Shown: one piece after another, positions 17,886-24,075 of the stretch
How positions within the stretch are numbered: position 1 is the first letter of the stretch
Layout of the letters: the number at the start of each line of letters is the position of its first letter
From: Streptomyces sp. RKND-216
GTDB lineage: Bacteria > Actinomycetota > Actinomycetes > Streptomycetales > Streptomycetaceae
Length of the DNA stretch: 64,000 nt
Direction of reading: 5' to 3'
NCBI RefSeq assembly: GCF_004795255.1
Contig: NZ_SSBQ01000002.1
Location: 4,184,001-4,248,000, forward strand
Translations under genes and position numbers: made by a program
Notes under the pieces: model-generated
Database searches by the model: none
What the model was told of the DNA's origin: nothing
Seen by the model: the letters and a program-made list of their open reading frames with translations, nothing else

Positions 17886-19412
17886 TCAGTCGGTGCGCGG
17901 GGCGGAGGCCGTCCCCGCCCCCTCCTTCGCTGACGGCGGCGCGCCGCCGTCCTCGGGCTCCGCCCCTCCGTGGCCGGCCAGCCGCTGCCGCCAGGCCGCG
18001 AGCCGCACCGGGTCCGTCGGCCTGCCGGCCAGGCTGACCAGCACGTAGGCGGCGAGCGCGGCCAGCAGGCCGTAGTAGATCGGTTCGGTGGCGAGCATGC
18101 CCTTGACCACCATCGTCACCACGACCGTCACTCCGCCCGCGCCCATCGCGGCGAGTGCTCCGCCGGCGGTGCCCCGCTTCCACAGCAGGCCGCCCAGGAT
18201 CGGCACCAGCAGGCCGCCGACCAGCAGGTTGTACGCGACGGTCAGCGCGCCGACCACGTCGTCGATCGCCACCGAGATGGCGATCACCGCCAAACCCATC
18301 AGCACCACGAACGTCCGGTTGTCCCGGACCTCCTCCTCCGCCCGGCCGGAGGTGTCCGGGCCCTGCGACGCGGCGGCGGCCGAACGCCTCCGCAGCCGCG
18401 TCCAGATGTCGTTGTGGGCGACCGTCGCGCAGGCGAGCAGGGTGCCGGAGGACGTCGACATGACGGCGGCGAGCGCGGCGGCGAGCACGAGCCCCTTGAC
18501 CCCGACGGGCAGGGCGTCGCCGACGATCACGGCGAAGGCGTTGTCGGCGCGGGCCAGGTCCGGGTAGAGCGCCTTGGCGGCGGTGCCGATCGCCGCGCCG
18601 GCGAGCGCGTAGAGCAGGCAGTAGGTGCCCGCCACCGTGCCGCCGGTGCGCGCCACCCGGTCGTTGCGGGCGGTGAAGACGCGCTGCCAGATGTCCTGGC
18701 CGATGAGCATGCCGAACGAGTAGATCAGCACGTACGTGATCACCGTCTCGGCCCCGATGCTCATCGGTGAGAAGTAGTCGTCCGGCAGCTCGGCGGCCAT
18801 CGCGGACCATCCGCCGGCCTTCCACACCGCGAGGGGGAGCAGCAGCAGGAGGATGCCGACGGTCTGCACCACGAACTGCACCATGTCCGTCAGCGTGATC
18901 GACCACATGCCGCCGAGCGCCGAGTAGCAGACCACCACCGTGCCGCCGAGCAGGATCGCGGCCACCCGGCCGAGGTCGAAGATCACGTCGAAGATCGTGG
19001 CGTACGCGATGGTCGAGGTGACGGAGAGCATGAGCGTGTACGCCCACATCACCACGCCCGACACCAGCGTCGACGAGCCTCCGTAACGGAGTTCGAGCAT
19101 CTGGCTGACGGTGTACACACGCAGCCGGGAGATGCGCGCCGAGAAGACCAGGCTCAGCACGAGCAGGCCGATGCCGATCGTGAAGACGAGCCACGCGCCG
19201 GACAGCCCGTACCGGTAGCCGAGCCCCACGCCGCCGATGGTCGACGCACCGCCCAGCACGATCGCCGCCATCGTCCCGGAGTACATGAGCGGGCCGAGGC
19301 GGCGGCCCGCCACCAGGTAGTCGCTCTTCGTCCGGGCCCGGCGCATCCCCCACCAGCCGACGCCGATCATGCCCGTCAGGTACGTCACGATCACTGCGTA
19401 GTCGACGGCCAT
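17886..19412 (-). CDS. Sodium:solute symporter (SSS family)
   Basis: 508 residues from ATG 19412, preceded by GAGGAAC. It has about 13 hydrophobic segments, starting AVIVTYLTGMIGVGWWGMRR, and the SSS hallmarks SDYLVAGRRLGPLM and GGASTIGGVGLGYRYGLSG. It is an integral membrane Na+-coupled importer whose solute is not evident. It is divergent from a PucR-family activator with a strong palindrome between, and upstream of the TPP enzyme on the same strand. PucR proteins commonly control purine, amine or amino-acid catabolism, so a small nitrogenous or organic-acid substrate is plausible. Confidence 0.87.
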   Translation of the reverse strand: MAVDYAVIVTYLTGMIGVGWWGMRRARTKSDYLVAGRRLGPLMYSGTMAAIVLGGASTIGGVGLGYRYGLSGAWLVFTIGIGLLVLSLVFSARISRLRVYTVSQMLELRYGGSSTLVSGVVMWAYTLMLSVTSTIAYATIFDVIFDLGRVAAILLGGTVVVCYSALGGMWSITLTDMVQFVVQTVGILLLLLPLAVWKAGGWSAMAAELPDDYFSPMSIGAETVITYVLIYSFGMLIGQDIWQRVFTARNDRVARTGGTVAGTYCLLYALAGAAIGTAAKALYPDLARADNAFAVIVGDALPVGVKGLVLAAALAAVMSTSSGTLLACATVAHNDIWTRLRRRSAAAASQGPDTSGRAEEEVRDNRTFVVLMGLAVIAISVAIDDVVGALTVAYNLLVGGLLVPILGGLLWKRGTAGGALAAMGAGGVTVVVTMVVKGMLATEPIYYGLLAALAAYVLVSLAGRPTDPVRLAAWRQRLAGHGGAEPEDGGAPPSAKEGAGTASAPRTD

Positions 19413-19490
19413 GAACGTTCCTCGATCCGGAATGAGGGGTGCCCGGGGGCACCCGTCGGCAGGGTGCGTCACAACGTAGGTAGCCGTACG

Positions 19491-19520
19491 GGGGAGGGGA
19501 AGTGTACGTTTCCTCTCCCC
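19491..19520. promoter_or_regulatory. Palindromic operator candidate between symporter and pucR-type gene
   Basis: GGGGAGGGGAA at 19491-19501 and TTCCTCTCCCC at 19510-19520 form an 11-bp inverted repeat with one mismatch. The 8-nt spacer has GTAC exactly at the centre of symmetry. It lies 79 nt from the symporter start and 53 nt from the regulator start. Probably a binding site for the divergently encoded PucR protein; that assignment is inferred from position. Confidence 0.6.
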
Positions 19521-19572
19521 GAGTGGGTGGACCTGTGCGAACCGTCCACCCGCGGCGCGAGCGGAGGACGCC

Positions 19573-21063
19573 ATGCAGGAGGTACTGCCCCCCACCGTCC
19601 CCGTGGCCCTCACCGAGCTGCTCCGCGACGAGCAGCTCGCGCTGCACCAGGTCGCGGGCCCGCCCGCTGGTCCCCGCGACCAGGTCTACGCCGTGCACAC
19701 CAGCGAGATGGGCGACCCCGTGCCGTACCTGCTCGGCGGCGAGCTGCTGCTGACCGCGGGCGTGCACGGCCCGGCGCCGGAGGACGGCGCCGAACGTCAC
19801 TGGGCGGAGTACGTCACCCGGACCGTACGGGCGGGGGCGACGGCCCTCGGTTTCGGCATCGCACCCCTCTACGACGAGGTGCCGCCGGCGCTGGCGGAGG
19901 CCTGCGACCGGCACGGCCTTCCGCTTCTCCGGGTCCCGGAGGAGACGCCCTTCACGGCGGTGGCGCGGACCCTCTGGCAGCTGGTCGCGGAGCGGCGGCA
20001 CCGCGACCTGCAACGGCTGAGCGCCGCCCAGCAGGCCCTGACCACCGCGGCCACCCGCCCCCACCCGGTCCCCGCCGTGCTGGCCCGGCTCGCCGAACAG
20101 ACCGACGGCTGGGCCGCGCTCTTCGGACGCGGCGGGCGGGAGGTGGCCGTCGCGGGTGCCGAACCGCCGCAGGACGAGCGCCGCGCCCTCGTGGCGCTCA
20201 CCGGCAGGCTGCGGGCCGCGCCGTCCTCCGCGGCCGACGCATCGGGAGCCTGGCGGCTGAGTGCGTTCGCCCTCACCGGGGCGGCCGCGGGAGCGGACGA
20301 CGGCGAGCGCCTGGCGCTCGGGGTGTGCGCCCGCGGCCCGGAGGGGGCCGACGACGCGCTCGTGCGGTCGGCCGTGGCGCTGCTGTCCCTGCTCACCAGC
20401 CAACGGGTGGCCGCGACGAACGCCCGCCCCCCGGCCGCCCTGGTCCGGCTGCTCCTCGGCTTCCCGGTCGCCGACGTCCTCCCGGTGCTGAGCGTCGCCG
20501 GCCTCTGGACGGTGGTGCACGGGCGGCGCAGGCCCGGCACTCCCGACCACGGGCTGCTCGCGAGGACGGGATTGGCGGCGGGCCTGCGGACCGACCTGGT
20601 GGACGTCGACGGTGACACCCTCCGGGCCCTGGTGCCCGGCGACGGGACGGTGGCGGCACAGCCCGGATGGACACTCGGGGCGTCCCGCCCCGTGGCCGCC
20701 GACGACCTCCTGCTCGGGGACGCGGGAGCCGCAGAGTCTCTCGGGCGGGCGGTCGCCGAGCACCGCCCGGTGGTACGGCAGCGCCGGACGCACTCCCACG
20801 ACCTCGGCGCGCTGCTGGCTCCCGGCGAGGCGCGCGCACGGGCCCGTGCCCGGCTGCGGCCCCTGTCCGGCCGGCCCGCACTGGTGGAGACCCTGCGCGC
20901 CTGGCTGTCCGTGCACGGCAGCTGGGACCGCAGCGCTGCGGCGCTCGGCGTCCACCGCAACACCGTGCGCCAGCGCATCGCCCGCACGGGCGAACTCCTC
21001 GACGCCGACCTGGGCGACCCCGACGAGCGTGCGGAGCTGTGGCTCGCGCTGCGCTGGGTCTGA
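19573..21063 (+). CDS. PucR-family transcriptional regulator
   Basis: 496 residues from ATG 19573. The N-terminal PucR sensory domain (about 1-135) contains YLLGGELLLTAGVHG and FGIAPLYDEVPPALAEACDRHGLPLLRVPEETPF. A variable middle follows, and the C-terminal PucR helix-turn-helix (about 430-490) reads LVETLRAWLSVHGSWDRSAAALGVHRNTVRQRI. A cytosolic DNA-binding activator or repressor. It faces the symporter and TPP-enzyme genes across a 160-nt gap containing a perfect-centre palindrome, so it most likely controls them and itself in response to their substrate. Confidence 0.88.
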   Translation: MQEVLPPTVPVALTELLRDEQLALHQVAGPPAGPRDQVYAVHTSEMGDPVPYLLGGELLLTAGVHGPAPEDGAERHWAEYVTRTVRAGATALGFGIAPLYDEVPPALAEACDRHGLPLLRVPEETPFTAVARTLWQLVAERRHRDLQRLSAAQQALTTAATRPHPVPAVLARLAEQTDGWAALFGRGGREVAVAGAEPPQDERRALVALTGRLRAAPSSAADASGAWRLSAFALTGAAAGADDGERLALGVCARGPEGADDALVRSAVALLSLLTSQRVAATNARPPAALVRLLLGFPVADVLPVLSVAGLWTVVHGRRRPGTPDHGLLARTGLAAGLRTDLVDVDGDTLRALVPGDGTVAAQPGWTLGASRPVAADDLLLGDAGAAESLGRAVAEHRPVVRQRRTHSHDLGALLAPGEARARARARLRPLSGRPALVETLRAWLSVHGSWDRSAAALGVHRNTVRQRIARTGELLDADLGDPDERAELWLALRWV

Positions 21064-21086
21064 CCCGGGGGGCGGCGCGGACGCGT

Positions 21087-21130
21087 CGGAGGGGAGCGGC
21101 GGGCGGCCCGCGGCCCGCCGCTCCCCTCCG
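21087..21130. terminator. Bidirectional terminator hairpin
   Basis: A perfect 18-bp stem (21087-21104 and 21113-21130) with an 8-nt loop separates the convergent PucR regulator (+) and FHA gene (-). Confidence 0.8.
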
Positions 21131-21141
21131 GTTCCGGCGCG

Positions 21142-22557
21142 TCAGCCCCGGCGCAGGGTGATCGTCGTCCAGGCGCCGACGTGCACCTGGTCGCCCTCCC
21201 GCAACGGGACGGGCACGTACGGCTGGATCGGGTCCTCGCCGCCGTTGACCGTGGTGCCGTTCGTGGAGTTCTGGTCGACGACGGACCAGCTGCCGTCCGG
21301 CTGGGCGATCAGCAGGGCGTGCTGGTGCGACACCCCCGGGTCCTCCGGGGGCCGGCCCAGGTCGATGTCCGGCGCCTCACCGGTGGAGTTGCGGCGCCGC
21401 CCGATCGTGACCTGGTGGCCGGTGAGCGGCATCTCGTGCTCCGTGGAGTACGCCGGAAGGTTGAGCGCCGACGCCTCCGGCCCGCTCCGCTGCATCATCG
21501 CGGCGAAGTACTCCCGGTCGGGGGCGATCACGGCGGTCCAGGGGCCGGACGGATCCTGGCCGGCGGGCGGGCCCTGCTGAGCGTGCGCCGGGGGCTGGTA
21601 CGGCTCGCCGTGGCCCGGCTGATGTCCCGGAGGCGCGCGGTGCGGGGCGGGCGCGCCGGGCGGCGCCATCTGCCAGTCGCCGCTCGGCGGGCCCTGCTGC
21701 GGACTTCCCCGCGGGGGCACGCCCTGCGGGGGCGCCTGCGGCGGTGCGCCGGGGGTGGCCGCCTGGGGTGCTCCGGGCTGCTGGGGGTGCTGGGGCTGTT
21801 GCGGGTAGCCGTAGCCGCCCGGTGCCTGGGGGGCCGGGGGTGGTGCGCCCATGCCGGGGCCGGGCTGCTGCGGGTGCTGGGGCGGGCCGGCCTGCTGGGG
21901 GTAGCCGTAGCCGCCCTGCCCCGGGGGGCCCGGCGGGGCACCCATGCCCGGGTGGCCGGACGGCTGCGGTGCCTGGGGTGGTCCGGGCTGCTGGGGGTGC
22001 TGGGGCTGTTGCGGGTAGCCGTAGCCGCCCGGTGCCTGGGGGGCCGGGGGTGGTGCGCCCATGCCGGGGCCGGGCTGCTGCGGGTGCTGGGGCTGCTGCG
22101 GCGGGCCGGCCTGCTGCGGCGGCGCGGCGAAGGGAGGCGGGCCGCCCGGGCCTCCGGGGAAGCCGAAGTGGCACTGCTCGCAGAAGGATGCCTGCGGGGC
22201 GCGCGGCGTACCGCACTGGGGGCAGCGCTCCGGTCCGCCCTGCGGGTGCTCGGGCCCCGGCATGCCGCCTGGGCCTCCGGGCAAGCCGCCGGGCTGCGGT
22301 CCGCCATGCGGCGGCTGCGGTGCCTGCGGGGGGCCGGGCTGCTGGGGCTGCTGCGGGTAGCCGTAGCCCCCCTGACCAGGTGGCCCCGGCGGAGGCGTGG
22401 AGCCCGGGGGCGGACCGGGAGGCGTGCCCGGGCCGGGCGGGCCGGGCGGACCGGGGATCCCGCCACCGGGCGGACCGGACGGTGCGGTCATGCGGTGACC
22501 GCACACCTCGCACCAGTCGTCGGCCGCCGACTGGTGGCCGTTCGGGCAAGTCGGCAT
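21142..22557 (-). CDS. Zinc-ribbon / Pro-Gly-Gln-rich / FHA-domain protein
   Basis: 471 residues from ATG 22557, behind GGGAGG. An N-terminal zinc-ribbon-like motif (CPNGH, then CEVCGH, residues 4-21) and a second CPQC/CEQC ribbon near 110-130 flank and precede a roughly 270-residue linker of Pro, Gly, Gln and Tyr (repeated GGYGYPQQPQ). A C-terminal FHA domain (about 375-468) has IGRRRNS, SHQHA and NSTNGTTVNG, the phosphothreonine-binding residues. The FHA domain should read a phosphothreonine made by a Ser/Thr kinase. The gene is 190 nt downstream of a PP2C phosphatase and third from a PknG-like kinase, so that kinase is the obvious candidate. A 122-bp duplication lies in the linker. Confidence 0.85.
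   Translation of the reverse strand: MPTCPNGHQSAADDWCEVCGHRMTAPSGPPGGGIPGPPGPPGPGTPPGPPPGSTPPPGPPGQGGYGYPQQPQQPGPPQAPQPPHGGPQPGGLPGGPGGMPGPEHPQGGPERCPQCGTPRAPQASFCEQCHFGFPGGPGGPPPFAAPPQQAGPPQQPQHPQQPGPGMGAPPPAPQAPGGYGYPQQPQHPQQPGPPQAPQPSGHPGMGAPPGPPGQGGYGYPQQAGPPQHPQQPGPGMGAPPPAPQAPGGYGYPQQPQHPQQPGAPQAATPGAPPQAPPQGVPPRGSPQQGPPSGDWQMAPPGAPAPHRAPPGHQPGHGEPYQPPAHAQQGPPAGQDPSGPWTAVIAPDREYFAAMMQRSGPEASALNLPAYSTEHEMPLTGHQVTIGRRRNSTGEAPDIDLGRPPEDPGVSHQHALLIAQPDGSWSVVDQNSTNGTTVNGGEDPIQPYVPVPLREGDQVHVGAWTTITLRRG
21761..21882. repeat. Copy A of 122-bp direct repeat (offset 210 bp) in FHA gene linker
   Basis: 121 of 122 bases match 21971-22092; the only difference is at 21771/21981. The 210-bp offset is in frame (70 codons). 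Confidence 0.92.
21971..22092. repeat. Copy B of 122-bp direct repeat in FHA gene linker
   Basis: Partner of 21761-21882. The near identity of the two copies implies a recent or homogenised duplication within the Pro/Gly/Gln-rich linker. Confidence 0.92.
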
Positions 22558-22747
22558 GGTCCTGCCTCCCCCATCGTGACGTTCGCTGCCTCGTGCGGGC
22601 CGTTCACCGGTCCGCGGCGGAAGGGGTCGTTCCGGGCGGTCCGGCCGACGCTCCTCCTCCGCCGAACAGTACCCGGCACCGCCTCCACCACGTCCACCAC
22701 CTTCGAACACGGATGCGGACAGAAGCGGGCGATCAGGACGTTCGGTG

Positions 22748-24073
22748 TCAGGCCCCCGCAGGTGACGCGGCGGGGCTGTCCGCCGGGACGGCGACCGGTA
22801 CCAGCGCGACGGTCACGTTGTCGTGGCCCCCGCCGTCGAGGGCGAAACCGACCAGGTGCCGGACCGCCGCCATCGGACGGGTCGCCGCGTCCGCCGGCAA
22901 CGCCGCCGCCATGTCCTTCGACGCGTCGGCGTAGTTCCACAGCCCGTCGCTGCACACGACGACCACCCCGGACCGGTCCGGCTTGAACGACGCGGTGTGC
23001 GGGTCGAGTTCGTACGCGTCCGCCCCGAGCCAGCCGGTGATCGCGTGAGCGCGCGCGTCCGCGTACGCCTGCGCCTCGGTCATCAGCCCCGCGCCGATCA
23101 TCTGCGCGGCCCACGAGTCGTCCTGCGTGAGCCGCGACGGAGGCTGCGTACGGTCGTCGGGCACCCAGTAGGCGCGGCTGTCGCCGACCCAGCCGACCGT
23201 GAGGACGCCGTCGGCGGTCACCGCGCCGACGATCGTGCAGGCGGGTGCGTTCTGCTGAGCCTCGCGCTCCTCCGGCGTCGCGAGCACGTCCACGGCCTCC
23301 GCCGCCGCCAGCAGGGCGTCGTGCATCGCGTGCTGCGGGTGCGCTCCGCGCGGGATCGACTCCCGCATCGATGCGGCCGCCGCCTCGGCAGCGGCCTCCG
23401 ACGCCTGGTCCGACCGCGAGGCGGAGGAGACACCGTCGCACACCACGGCGATCTGCGACGGCCCTCCGGACGGCGTGGTCACCGCGGAGACCGCGAAGAA
23501 GTCCTCGTTCCGGCGGTGCCGCAGGCCGCGGTCGCTCGCGGCCGCGATCCCGGCCACTTCACGCTCCCAGTGGTCGCGCGCGACGGGCTGTTCGTGGCCG
23601 CAGTGGGTGCAGTGGCCGTCCGGACCGACGGACCCCGTGCCGCACGCGACGCAGCCCGGGGTGTCCTGCTCCGGCTTCTCCCGCTCCGGGGAGTCGTCCC
23701 GCGTCTCCGCGTCGGCGGCGGGCGCGTGCTGCGGCGACGCGGGGGCCGGTGCCGGTGCCGGCCGGGCTCCGGCGTCCTGCCGGGCGGCCTCCGCCGCCGG
23801 GGCGGGGGGAGCGGGCGCGTCTCCTCGTCCCGTCGTCTCGCCCGGCCACGACGGGCCGTGCCCGGCCCGGGAGCCCGTCCCGGACGCGCCGGGCGGGGGC
23901 TGCCGGACGGTGACGTGGGTGCCGCCGCGCGGCGTGCGCGGGTCGAAATCGCCGCCCGGGGCGGTGGAGAGCCGGGGCCGCAGGTCCGTGCCGCAGGCCC
24001 CGCAGAACAGGTCGCCGTCCTCGGCCGGCTCGGTGCACTCGGGGCAGGCCGCCGGTCGGTCGTTCTCTGACAT
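22748..24073 (-). CDS. PP2C (PPM) Ser/Thr phosphatase with two zinc-ribbon motifs
   Basis: 441 residues from ATG 24073; GTG 24085 would overlap the pknG stop but has no conserved sequence. An N-terminal CPEC/CGAC ribbon is followed by a long Pro/Ala linker and a second CVAC/CTHC ribbon near 145-165. The PPM domain (about 175-435) has SDRGLRHRRNEDFF, VVCDGVSSA, GWVGDSRAYW, VVCSDGLWNY and GGHDNVTVAL, which supply the metal-binding Asp residues. It should remove phosphate from Ser/Thr of cytosolic proteins. It begins 2 nt after the pknG stop, so kinase and phosphatase are co-translated. Confidence 0.9.
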   Translation of the reverse strand: MSENDRPAACPECTEPAEDGDLFCGACGTDLRPRLSTAPGGDFDPRTPRGGTHVTVRQPPPGASGTGSRAGHGPSWPGETTGRGDAPAPPAPAAEAARQDAGARPAPAPAPASPQHAPAADAETRDDSPEREKPEQDTPGCVACGTGSVGPDGHCTHCGHEQPVARDHWEREVAGIAAASDRGLRHRRNEDFFAVSAVTTPSGGPSQIAVVCDGVSSASRSDQASEAAAEAAAASMRESIPRGAHPQHAMHDALLAAAEAVDVLATPEEREAQQNAPACTIVGAVTADGVLTVGWVGDSRAYWVPDDRTQPPSRLTQDDSWAAQMIGAGLMTEAQAYADARAHAITGWLGADAYELDPHTASFKPDRSGVVVVCSDGLWNYADASKDMAAALPADAATRPMAAVRHLVGFALDGGGHDNVTVALVPVAVPADSPAASPAGA

Positions 24074-24075
24074 CG

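Noticed and set aside
16129..20955. 1608-residue minus-strand ORF as a giant fusion with the TPP enzyme
   Set aside because: Only the last 549 residues resemble a protein family. The rest crosses the symporter gene out of frame and lies antisense to the PucR gene.
21761..22092. CRISPR-like or mobile repeat
   Set aside because: Only two long copies exist, in frame within one coding sequence, without spacers or cas genes. It is an intragenic duplication.
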